Source of the DNA: Streptomyces pinistramenti
GTDB taxonomy: Bacteria > Actinomycetota > Actinomycetes > Streptomycetales > Streptomycetaceae
Length of the DNA: 64,000 bases
Reading direction: 5' to 3'
Assembly: GCF_020564935.1 (NCBI RefSeq)
Contig: NZ_JAJCXB010000027.1
Location: forward strand, 23,501 to 87,500
Shown piece after piece: positions 17,680-25,318 of the stretch. Numbering within the stretch: position 1 is the first letter of the stretch; each line of letters opens with the position of its first letter. The notes below the pieces were generated by a model that had not been told where the DNA came from, did no database searches, and was given only the letters and a program-made list of their open reading frames with translations. The position numbers and the translations under genes were made by a program.

Positions 17680-19025
17680 CCGAATGCGGCCCGCTTCTTC
17701 AGGCGCCGCTGTACGGCCCGCGCGCGGCGTGCCACCCGGCGGACGGCGGCGTTGCGCGGCAGGAACGACAGCTGCGAGGGGATCGCGCCGGGCAGCCCCA
17801 GCGCGGTGAGCCTGCGGCGCTTGAAGTAGCGCCAGGTGTACTGGTCGAGATGGGCCGTCAGGTAGCGCTCGGCGGCCGGCCGCAGGCCCGGGTGGATCTG
17901 GTGCTGCATGGCGTAGCCGACCGCCTGGACCAGGCCGGTCGGCGGTGCGGCGGCCCGGCGGGCGCCGCCGTCCGCGTCGCCGATGTCGGGGACCAGCGCG
18001 TCCACGATCGTCACCGGCATGCGGTTGCTGTTCTGGTACGGCGTGAGCCGCTCCAGCAGGAGGCCGGTGCCGGTCCGTGCGGTCGGCAGGCCGTAGAAGG
18101 CGGACGCGGTCAGCAGCGCGGTGGAGAAGCAGCCGACGACCAGTGCGGGCCGCATCCGCTCGTAGAGCACCTCGGCGAGCACCGGCTGCTCCAGCACCGT
18201 CAGCGTCACGTCCAGCTTCTCGGCCTCCCGCTCAAGGAGCCGTGACCAGCGGGCCGGTGCCGAGGGGTGCGGCTTGAAGACCACCTCGCGGTGGCCGCGC
18301 GTCACGGCGCCGCGCACCATCCGCACGTGCAGGTCCTCTTCTTCCTGCGGCGTGAGGATGCCCAGCGCGGAGAGGTACTGCCCCAGGAGCAGCGCGCCGC
18401 CCTCCGGTACGTCCAACTCGCCGCTGGCCTGGCCGAGTTCGGTGAGCACCTTGGTGAACGCGGCGGTCGGCACGGTGTGCGCTTTCACCCCGAACTCGGT
18501 GAGCAGCAGCGGTGTCAGGCCCGGCACCAGGTCCAGGTGCAGCAGGCGGCCGATCCGGGTGCCGACGAGCGGATCGAGCTTGTTGCGGGTCGGGCCGTAG
18601 CTCATCAGGCCGTCCGCGTAGACGTCGATCGGCGCGTCCGGGAACAGCTGGGAGACCGCGAGGGCGGGGTTGACCTGGATGGACTCGACGACCAGCTCGA
18701 CGCGGTCGTCGCCAAGGCCCCACAGCAGCCGCAGGTACCGCTCCCACAGCGGCACGTCGTCGGGGCGTGGCGACCAGCCGCCGGGGTGGAAGGGGCTGAT
18801 CGTCTCGTTCCACGACAGCACCCGGTCGAACCGGCCGCGCAGCCGGTCGAAGCCCGGCATGGTGTCCACGGCCGGGGCGGTCTCGGGCGTCGTCGCGTTG
18901 TTGCAGACCAGCAGCAGCCTGCGGTCGGCCGGGGCGAAGGCGTCGCTGTCCAGGGCCGCGGCGAGGGTCGCCGCGCCGTACAGGGTGGACACCAGGAAGA
19001 TCCGGGTCAGGGAGCGGCCGGTCAT
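17676..19025 (-). CDS. Polysialyltransferase-like glycosyltransferase
   Basis: 449 residues. It opens RIFLVSTLYGAATLAAALDS, the Rossmann start typical of the POLYST/alpha-2,8-polysialyltransferase group. The diagnostic motifs are present: an acidic-Gly motif YADGLMSYGP (Asp138-Gly139), FKPHPS at 250-255 (His253-Pro254) and GCFSTALLT, a Ser/Thr motif in the C-terminal domain. In bacterial polysialyltransferases these residues act in catalysis and CMP-sugar binding. ATG 19025 overlaps the stop of the GT2 gene upstream. With CMP-nonulosonate synthesis genes next door, it is the best candidate for the polymerase of a Kdn- or sialic-acid-like chain. Confidence 0.8.
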   Translation of the reverse strand: MTGRSLTRIFLVSTLYGAATLAAALDSDAFAPADRRLLLVCNNATTPETAPAVDTMPGFDRLRGRFDRVLSWNETISPFHPGGWSPRPDDVPLWERYLRLLWGLGDDRVELVVESIQVNPALAVSQLFPDAPIDVYADGLMSYGPTRNKLDPLVGTRIGRLLHLDLVPGLTPLLLTEFGVKAHTVPTAAFTKVLTELGQASGELDVPEGGALLLGQYLSALGILTPQEEEDLHVRMVRGAVTRGHREVVFKPHPSAPARWSRLLEREAEKLDVTLTVLEQPVLAEVLYERMRPALVVGCFSTALLTASAFYGLPTARTGTGLLLERLTPYQNSNRMPVTIVDALVPDIGDADGGARRAAAPPTGLVQAVGYAMQHQIHPGLRPAAERYLTAHLDQYTWRYFKRRRLTALGLPGAIPSQLSFLPRNAAVRRVARRARAVQRRLKKRAAFG

Positions 19026-20002
19026 CAGGCGGCGACCCCCGTGGCGACGGGCCTGCGGCGCAGCCGCCGCAGCCGGGACGCACGCTGCACATCCATCGAT
19101 TCCAAGGCTTCCTTCAGTAGGTCCTGCGGCATGCGTTTCATGGCCGCGGCGCTCATATCGCGCAAAGTGCGGGCGACCTGCGGTTCGAACCGTTCGATCG
19201 AACCGAGATGGTGGGAAATGATCGCGCAATACGTACGGACCGCCTTCGGCAGCAATTCCGCCGCGTCACGGTCCCGCGCGGTTTCCTCGATGACCTGGTC
19301 GAATGCGCGGATGAAGTCCAATTGCCGCACATCCCCGATCTGCGTCAGCGAAGACGCCACCCCGCGCCGGTAGAAGACGCCGAGCAGTCCGACCACCGCC
19401 ATCGACGACGCCTCGCGGTGCAGCCGCCAGATCCACGGCCGGTCCTCCGCGGTGCGCAGCCCGTCCCGGAAATGCAGCACGCCGTCGTCGAGGAGCCTGC
19501 GGTGGTACATGCCGGCCCAGGCGTAGGCGTAGTCGACGGACGTGGAGCGGTCGGCCGGCAGGATCACCGCGCGCGGGTCCATGACCACCCCGCGCCTGCC
19601 GTGCGGGACGCGGTGCACGGTGCGGGTGCGCCCGGTGCACTGGACGTGGTCGGTGCGCACGAAGTCGCAACCCAACTCCTCTATTACGGCCAGGAGTTCG
19701 GCGAAGTGGCCGGGCGCGAGCCAGTCGTCGCCGTCGAGGAAGGCGAGGTACTCGCCGCGGGCCGCGTCCAGGCCGGTGTTGCGGGCGGTGGCGAGGCCGC
19801 CGTTCTTCTCGTGCCGCAGCAGCCTGGCACCCGGCAGCTCGCGCTCGGCGCGCTGGAGGATCTGCGGTGTCTCGTCGCGCGAGCAGTCGTCGACGAGCAG
19901 GAATTCGAAGTCCTCGCGGGCATTGGCCGCGAGGCTTTTCAGGGTGTCGGGCGCGTATGTCTGCACGTTGTAGAACGGCACGATGACGGAGAGCTTAACC
20001 AC
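19025..20002 (-). CDS. GT2 family glycosyltransferase
   Basis: 325 residues with the GT-A fold: KLSVIVPFYNVQTYAPDTLKSL, the nucleotide-binding LLVDDCSRDET, and the metal-binding FLDGDDWLAPGHFAEL (D-x-D) near residue 90. The acceptor part includes TAEDRPWIWRLHRE. It leads a three-gene minus-strand unit coupled by one- to four-base overlaps. GTG 20002 has TAACGT exactly 7 bases upstream, so the message is probably leaderless. It probably adds a hexose to the nonulosonate polymer repeat; the donor sugar is not predictable from sequence alone. Confidence 0.88.
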   Translation of the reverse strand: MVKLSVIVPFYNVQTYAPDTLKSLAANAREDFEFLLVDDCSRDETPQILQRAERELPGARLLRHEKNGGLATARNTGLDAARGEYLAFLDGDDWLAPGHFAELLAVIEELGCDFVRTDHVQCTGRTRTVHRVPHGRRGVVMDPRAVILPADRSTSVDYAYAWAGMYHRRLLDDGVLHFRDGLRTAEDRPWIWRLHREASSMAVVGLLGVFYRRGVASSLTQIGDVRQLDFIRAFDQVIEETARDRDAAELLPKAVRTYCAIISHHLGSIERFEPQVARTLRDMSAAAMKRMPQDLLKEALESMDVQRASRLRRLRRRPVATGVAA

Positions 20003-20189
20003 CCGGGTGACGTTAGGTGCGCCGCCGCCATTCGTCTTTACGGGAGGTGAACTTCGCGGTGAACGAAGAATGGCTGGATGGTTAACCAGGCTGCTTCCGG
20101 GGTCGGTTCGCCATTCGTCGGCCCGCTGTTAACCCTTTGTTGATTCCCGGTTGGCCCGCCGAGCGTCGTGCCTTCCTAGCGTCATCGAC
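20003..20189. promoter_or_regulatory. Divergent promoter of the wall-polymer locus
   Basis: Two mirror-image leaderless arrangements: TAACGT-N7-GTG (20015-20010, minus strand) and TAGCGT (20177-20182)-N7-GTG (plus strand). Between them are a palindrome TGGTTAACCA (20079-20088), another GTTAACC at 20128-20134, and the element CTTTGTTGATTC (20135-20146), which recurs before the gene at 25319. Confidence 0.55.
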
Positions 20190-21551
20190 GTGCCCTCACG
20201 TACCACTTCTACGCCGCGAGTTGCCGTACTCGCCGACTCGGACACCCGATGGAAATGGGGCGCTTTGACAGCGTACCGAATCCAGCCGGACGTCCGGCTC
20301 GACGGCTACCTCCTGCGCGGCCGCGCCACTCCCACGGTCCGCCAGCTCGACGAAGTCGGCGCCCGTGCGGAGCAGCTGCGCGAAATCCGCGGCGTCGACT
20401 TCCTCGACCTGATGAGGGACGACGCCGCCTCCGACGCACCGTACGACGTCGTCGTGCTGGCCTGCGTCGGCGGTGCGGTGCAGGCGATGCTGCACGGCCT
20501 CGCCCGCGCCTGGGAGAGCGGCACCGCGGCGGCCGCCCGCCGTCCCGTCGTGGTCACCGGATACGTCGGCGTGGTCTACGAAAAGCTCGCCGACGGGCTG
20601 CTGCTGCGGCACGGCGCGGACGTCGTACTCGCCAACTCCCGGCACGACGCGGACCGTTTCCGCGCGGTCTACCGCGGCGTCGGCGCCGATCCGGGCAGCG
20701 TCGTCGAATGCGCCCTGCCCTTCCTCGGCGGCGCGCCCTACACCGGCGCCCCCGACGGCACGGACCGCCCCTGCACCGTGGTGTTCGCCGCCCAGCCCTC
20801 CGTGCCCGACAGCCGCGCGGACCGTACGTACCTGCTGCGCAGGGCCGTCGAGCACGCCCGCAGGCACCCCGGCCGCGAGGTGCTGATCAAGCTCCGCAGC
20901 AAGCCGGGCGAGCACACCACACACATCGAGGAACTGCCGTACCAGAAGCTCGCCGCCAAGATCCCCGGCGGACTGCCCGCCAACTGCCGCCTGGTGTACG
21001 GCAACATGGGCGAGATCCTGGACCGCACCGACCTGATGGTCACGGTCAGCTCCACCGCCGCCCTGGAATCCCTGCACCGCGGCATCCCCACCGCCGTCCT
21101 CACCGACCTCGGCATCCGCGAGGCGCTCGGCAACCACCACTTCCTCGGCTCCGGCTGCCTCGCCTCCTGGGACGAACTCGACGCCGGACACCGGCCCGAG
21201 CCCGACCCCGCCTGGCTCGCCCGGCAGGGCGTCGCGGCCGACGGCGGATACGAGCGGGCCTTCGACGCCGCCCGCGACCGGGTCACCGCGCTGCGCACCG
21301 CAGACCGCCTGCCGCCGATCACCCCGTACTACACGCCGCGCACCGCCCCCGGTTACCTCCCCGGCATCCTCGCCCGGCACGGCCTTGACCCGCACGGCGC
21401 CCCGCTCGCCGGATACGCGGCCGACGGCCCGCAGACCCCCGGCGGCCTGCGCAAGGTCGCCCGCGACACGGTCCGCGACGCCGCCCGCGGCGCCTACCGC
21501 CACGGCGTGCAGCGCGTCGCCCCCGCCATCCGCCGCTGGGGGCAGCTGTGA
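20190..21551 (+). CDS. DUF6716-type putative glycosyltransferase
   Basis: 453 residues. It opens PRVAVLADSDTRWKWGALTA, with a GT-B-like first domain (DVVVLACVGGAVQAMLHGL, TGYVGVVYEKLADGLLLRHGADVV) and a second domain with LIKLRSKPGEHTTH and VTVSSTAALESLHRGIP, resembling the nucleotide-binding half of teichoic-acid or Kdo-type transferases. The C-terminal 60 residues are basic. GTG 20190 is chosen because TAGCGT lies 7 bases upstream. It heads the plus-strand unit with the CMP-sugar genes, its stop overlapping the next frame, so it probably acts in initiating or extending the nonulosonate wall polymer. Confidence 0.75.
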   Translation: MPSRTTSTPRVAVLADSDTRWKWGALTAYRIQPDVRLDGYLLRGRATPTVRQLDEVGARAEQLREIRGVDFLDLMRDDAASDAPYDVVVLACVGGAVQAMLHGLARAWESGTAAAARRPVVVTGYVGVVYEKLADGLLLRHGADVVLANSRHDADRFRAVYRGVGADPGSVVECALPFLGGAPYTGAPDGTDRPCTVVFAAQPSVPDSRADRTYLLRRAVEHARRHPGREVLIKLRSKPGEHTTHIEELPYQKLAAKIPGGLPANCRLVYGNMGEILDRTDLMVTVSSTAALESLHRGIPTAVLTDLGIREALGNHHFLGSGCLASWDELDAGHRPEPDPAWLARQGVAADGGYERAFDAARDRVTALRTADRLPPITPYYTPRTAPGYLPGILARHGLDPHGAPLAGYAADGPQTPGGLRKVARDTVRDAARGAYRHGVQRVAPAIRRWGQL

Positions 21552-21604
21552 GCACACCGCCCGCCCGCACCCGCAGCCCGCACGGCCCCCGGAAGGAGCC
21601 CGAC

Positions 21605-22915
21605 ATGCCGCACAGTCCGCAGAGCAGCCCGCCGACCGTCGTCGCCGTCATCCCCGCCCGCGGCGGATCCAAGGGCGTACCCGCCAAGAACCTCGCGGCC
21701 GTCGGCGGCGTCCCGCTCGTCGCCCGCGCGGTCCGCGCCTGCCGCGCCGCCCGCCTGGTCACCGACGTCGTCGTCTCCACCGACGACAGCGGCATCGAGG
21801 CCGCGGCCCGCGGCGCGGGAGCCGTCGTCGTCCGCCGCCCCGGCGAGATCGCCGGCGACACCGCCACCAGCGAGGCCGCGGTCCTGCACGCCATGGACGC
21901 CTACGAGGCCGAACGCGGCACCCGGATCGACACCGTCCTCCTCGTCCAGTGCACCAGCCCCTTCCTCACCGGCGACGACGTCGACGGCGTCGCCGCCGCG
22001 ATCGTCGAGGACGGTGCGGACAGCGCGCTGACCGTCGCCCCCTTCCACGGCTTCGTCTGGCGGGACGCCGACGCGGTGGCCGAAGCGGTGGACGCGCTGG
22101 AGCCGGCCGGCGGGCGCGGCGAGTCCTTCGGCGCCGGGTCCATACCGTCCCAGCAGGTCACCGCCACCGCCACGGCCCTCGCCACGTCCGGCGGCTACGG
22201 CGTCAACCACGACTCGTCCTTCCGGCCGCGCCGCCAGGACCGCCCGCAGGACCTCCTGGAGACCGGCGCCGCCTACGGCATGGACGCCGCCGGATTCCGC
22301 GCCGCACGGCACCGCTTCTTCGGCCGCACCGAACTCGTCCGCACCGACCCGGCCCGCGTCCTGGAGATCGACGACCCGCACGATCTGGCCCGCGCCCGCG
22401 CCCTGGCGCCGCTGCTCGACGGGCAGCTGCCCGTCGCGCTGCCGAGCGCCGACGACATCGACGCGGTCGTCCTGGACTTCGACGGCACCCAGACCGACGA
22501 CCGGGTGCTGATCGACGCGGAGGGACGGGAGTTCGTCTCCGTGCACCGCGGCGACGGGCTCGGCATCGCCGCGCTGCGCAAGGAAGGGCTGAAGCTGCTG
22601 ATCCTGTCGTCGGAGCAGAACCCGGTCGTCGCCGCCCGCGCCCGCAAGCTGCGGATCCCGGTCCTGCACGGCATCGACCGCAAGGACCTCGCGCTCAAGC
22701 AGTGGTGCGAGGAGTCCGGCGTCGCCCCCGAGCGGGTGCTCTACGTCGGCAACGACGTCAACGACCTGCCCTGCTTCGACCTCGTCGGCTGGCCGGTCGC
22801 GGTCGCCGGGGCGCACGACGTGGTGCGCGGCGCGGCCCGCGCGGTCACCGCGACCCCGGGCGGCAGCGGAGCGATCCGCGAGATCGCCTCCTGGCTGCTG
22901 GGCCCGTCCCTCTGA
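21605..22915 (+). CDS. neuA: CMP-nonulosonate synthetase fused to a HAD phosphatase
   Basis: 436 residues in two domains. Residues 1-260 are an acylneuraminate cytidylyltransferase: VIPARGGSKGVPAKNLAAVGG near 15, LLVQCTSPFLTGDDV, and the dimer segment RPRRQDRPQDLLETGAAYGMDAAGF. Residues ~285-436 are a KdsC-like HAD phosphatase: VVLDFDGTQTDD (catalytic DxD near 290), HRGDGLGIAALRKEGLK, LSSEQNPVVAARA and VGNDVNDLPCF. A single protein may therefore remove the 9-phosphate and activate the sugar with CTP. ATG 21605 has GGAAGGAG upstream; GTG 21548 overlaps the previous stop but lacks one. The NeuA-HAD fusion suits Kdn or sialic acid. Confidence 0.88.
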   Translation: MPHSPQSSPPTVVAVIPARGGSKGVPAKNLAAVGGVPLVARAVRACRAARLVTDVVVSTDDSGIEAAARGAGAVVVRRPGEIAGDTATSEAAVLHAMDAYEAERGTRIDTVLLVQCTSPFLTGDDVDGVAAAIVEDGADSALTVAPFHGFVWRDADAVAEAVDALEPAGGRGESFGAGSIPSQQVTATATALATSGGYGVNHDSSFRPRRQDRPQDLLETGAAYGMDAAGFRAARHRFFGRTELVRTDPARVLEIDDPHDLARARALAPLLDGQLPVALPSADDIDAVVLDFDGTQTDDRVLIDAEGREFVSVHRGDGLGIAALRKEGLKLLILSSEQNPVVAARARKLRIPVLHGIDRKDLALKQWCEESGVAPERVLYVGNDVNDLPCFDLVGWPVAVAGAHDVVRGAARAVTATPGGSGAIREIASWLLGPSL

Positions 22916-23002
22916 CCCACCCGCAACACCTGCAACACCTGTCCATGCAGGCCCTTTTCACCACCTGTACCCCCGCACGACCCACGACGAAGGAACCTCC
23001 CC

Positions 23003-23935
23003 ATGAGCAGCACCTCCCGCCTCCGCACCCTCGGCAACCGCGAGGCCGGCCCCGGCCGCCCCGTCTACGTCACCGGCGAGATCGGCATCAACCACAACGG
23101 CGACCTGGAGAACGCGTTCGCGCTGATCGACGCCGCCGCCGAAGCCGGCTGCGACGCCGTCAAGTTCCAGAAGCGGACCCCGGAGATCTGCACCCCGCGC
23201 GACCAGTGGGACATCGAGCGCGACACCCCCTGGGGCCGGATGACCTACATCGACTACCGCCACCGCGTCGAGTTCGACGAGGACGGCTACCGCGCCATCG
23301 ACGAGTACTGCAAGAAGCGGAACATCGCCTGGTTCGCCTCCCCGTGGGACGTCGAGTCCGTCGCCTTCCTGGAGAAGTTCGACGTGCCCTGCTACAAGGT
23401 CGCCTCCGCCTCCCTCACCGACGACGAGCTGCTGCGCGCCATGCGCGCCACCGGCCGCACCGTCATCCTCTCCACCGGCATGTCCACCCCCAAGCAGATC
23501 CGGCACGCCGTCGAGGTCCTGGGCAGCGACAACATCCTGCTCTGCCATGCCACCAGCACCTACCCGGCCAAGGCCGAAGAGCTGAACCTCCGCATGATCA
23601 ACACCCTTCAGGAGGAGTACCCGAACGTCCCGATCGGCTACAGCGGCCACGAGACCGGCCTCCAGACCACCCTCGCCGCGGTCGCACTCGGCGCCGCCTT
23701 CGTCGAGCGCCACATCACCCTCGACCGCGCCATGTGGGGCTCCGACCAGGCCGCATCCGTCGAGCCGCAGGGCCTGACCCGCCTGGTCCGCGACATCCGC
23801 ACCATCGAGGAGTCCCTCGGCGACGGCATCAAGAAGGTCTACGAGAGCGAGCTGGGCCCGATGAAGAAGCTGCGCCGCGTGAGCGGCGTGGTCGCCGAGG
23901 CGGAGGCCGCCGACCGCGCCCCGGCCTCGGTCTGA
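23003..23935 (+). CDS. neuB: Nonulosonate (sialic acid / Kdn-type) synthase, no SAF domain
   Basis: 310 residues of the NeuB barrel, which condenses phosphoenolpyruvate with a hexose (or its phosphate) to a nine-carbon acid. Signatures: GEIGINHNGDLENAFALIDAA at about 26-46, AVKFQKRTPEICTP, FASPWDVESVAFLEKFDVPCYKVASAS, LSTGMS, CHATSTYPA, and PIGYSGHETG...AAFVERHITLDRAMWGSDQAASVEP. Typical NeuB has a further ~60-residue antifreeze-like SAF domain that closes the active site of the partner subunit; here the protein ends soon after the barrel. AAGGAACC precedes ATG 23003. It belongs to the plus-strand wall-polymer operon. Confidence 0.9.
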   Translation: MSSTSRLRTLGNREAGPGRPVYVTGEIGINHNGDLENAFALIDAAAEAGCDAVKFQKRTPEICTPRDQWDIERDTPWGRMTYIDYRHRVEFDEDGYRAIDEYCKKRNIAWFASPWDVESVAFLEKFDVPCYKVASASLTDDELLRAMRATGRTVILSTGMSTPKQIRHAVEVLGSDNILLCHATSTYPAKAEELNLRMINTLQEEYPNVPIGYSGHETGLQTTLAAVALGAAFVERHITLDRAMWGSDQAASVEPQGLTRLVRDIRTIEESLGDGIKKVYESELGPMKKLRRVSGVVAEAEAADRAPASV

Positions 23936-23963
23936 CCGGCGGGAAGGACGGCGGGAGAACACT

Positions 23964-25157
23964 GTGAGCGCATCCGAAGGGGCCTGCGCCACGCCGCCCG
24001 ACGGCGACGAAGCGGCGGCCCCGCCCCAGGAGACCGTGGACCCTCCCGCCCACGGTCTCCTGGGGGTGCCCCGGCAGCGCAGGAGACCGGGCACCGGCGG
24101 CCCGGCACCGGAGCCGGGCGGCGGCACGCTCGCCTTCGTCGAGAGCCCCGTCCAGCTGCTCAACGTCCTGGAATGGGCGCACACCCAGCAGGCCGCCCAG
24201 GTCACCGTCGTCGTCCTCGCGCCGTACGACCCCATGACCCGCGGCCAGCTCCGGCGGATGGCCGAACTCGCCCGCGAAGAAGGCCACACCGTGCGCTGGG
24301 AAGAGGCCCGCGGCGGCGCGAGCGCCCCGCTGCGCACCATCGGCGGACTCACCCCGCTGCTGCGCCGCGCCCGGCGCGTCGTCATCGGCGATCCCTTCTC
24401 GCGTTACGTCCAGCTGCTGCTCACCCTCGCCCGCGCCCGCGACCTGGTGGTCGTCGACGACGGCACCGCCACCATGGAGTTCATCGTCCAACTGGCGCGC
24501 GGCGAACGGCTGGTGCGCTGGCACCGGCACGGCAGCGGACGCGGCGCGCGCGACCTGCTCTTCGCGCCGTTCTCGGCCACCGCACGCCGTCGGCTCACGC
24601 CGGCTCCCGACGGCGGCCGGCGCTCCGTCGGCCTCTTCAGCTCGATGTCCGTCGAACCGCCGCCCGGCGTCCGCGTCACCGCCAACGAATTCGCCTGGAC
24701 CCGCGGCCGTTTCGGCCCGCCCCGGCTCACCCGCGCCGCCGACATCGTCGGCACCTCACTCGTCGAGACGGGGGTGGTGGACACCGAGCGCTACCTGGAA
24801 GCGGTCGGCGCCCTGGCCCGTACGCACGGCGCCACCCGCTACTTCGCGCACCGCAGGGAGCACACCGACAAACTGCACCGGCTCGCGACCGAGACCGGTC
24901 TGGAGGTGGTACGCCCCGACCTGCCACTGGAGTTGATCGCCCGGCGCGGCCCCATCGGGAAGCTGATCCTCAGCTTCCCCTCCACCGTCGTGCACACGCT
25001 GCCGCTCGCCCTGCTCGGCACCGGGGTACGGGTCGCGGTCTGCGACGTGGACCCGGCATGGCTGACGAGCAAGGCGTCACCGCGGGCCCAGGGCTTCCTC
25101 GACGGCGTCACCGGCACCGCCCGTGACGTGCAGCGACTGCCTCCGGGCGAGCCCTGA
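23964..25157 (+). CDS. GT52-like (sialyltransferase-type) protein
   Basis: 397 residues. The recognisable part starts near residue 55 with TLAFVESPVQLLNVLEWA, the hallmark opening of GT52 lipooligosaccharide sialyltransferases. It continues with VVIGDPFSRYVQLL, VVVDDGTATMEFI (acidic-Gly motif), YFAHRREHTDKLHRL and ILSFPSTVVHTLPLALLG. It probably transfers the CMP-activated nonulosonic acid made by the two genes upstream. The first ~54 residues are Pro/Gly/Ala-rich and their DNA contains a perfect 16-bp inverted repeat, so the true start may be further in. GTG 23964 has GGGAG 10 bases upstream. It ends the plus-strand operon. Confidence 0.72.
   Translation: MSASEGACATPPDGDEAAAPPQETVDPPAHGLLGVPRQRRRPGTGGPAPEPGGGTLAFVESPVQLLNVLEWAHTQQAAQVTVVVLAPYDPMTRGQLRRMAELAREEGHTVRWEEARGGASAPLRTIGGLTPLLRRARRVVIGDPFSRYVQLLLTLARARDLVVVDDGTATMEFIVQLARGERLVRWHRHGSGRGARDLLFAPFSATARRRLTPAPDGGRRSVGLFSSMSVEPPPGVRVTANEFAWTRGRFGPPRLTRAADIVGTSLVETGVVDTERYLEAVGALARTHGATRYFAHRREHTDKLHRLATETGLEVVRPDLPLELIARRGPIGKLILSFPSTVVHTLPLALLGTGVRVAVCDVDPAWLTSKASPRAQGFLDGVTGTARDVQRLPPGEP
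24024..24065 (+). repeat. Perfect 16-bp inverted repeat in the 5' coding region
   Basis: CCCCAGGAGACCGTGG (24024-24039) and its exact complement (24050-24065) around a 10-base loop. It lies in a low-complexity stretch before the conserved part of the GT52-like gene and could be an attenuator, a 5' leader hairpin or a small inserted palindrome. Confidence 0.6.
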
Positions 25158-25158
25158 G

Positions 25159-25179
25159 CCGGGGATGGTGAAGCCCCGG
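25159..25179 (+). terminator. Weak hairpin after the wall-polymer operon
   Basis: CCGGGG and CCCCGG arms (6 bp) with a 9-base loop start just after the stop at 25157. Confidence 0.35.
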
Positions 25180-25266
25180 ATCCGTCGAATGAAGCGGTAA
25201 GGGATACCCCTCGGACAGATGGCCCATGCGCCGGGCGGCCCTGAAATTCTCCCCTATGGGGTTGAA

Positions 25267-25311
25267 CTTTTGTTGATCTAGGGTCAGTTGCCCCGGCCGG
25301 GCCCGTAACCT
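25267..25311 (+). promoter_or_regulatory. Promoter of the M20 gene, shared element with the wall locus
   Basis: CTTTTGTTGATC (25267-25278) matches CTTTGTTGATTC at 20135, and in both cases GTT starts eight bases before the shared TTTGTTGAT. TAACCT (25306-25311) lies 7 bases before GTG 25319, the same leaderless spacing as the wall-locus genes. Confidence 0.45.
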
Positions 25312-25318
25312 TCCCCGC

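Noticed and set aside
22916..23002. Short CAACACCT repeats before neuB
   Set aside because: Only two or three imperfect copies; no array structure.
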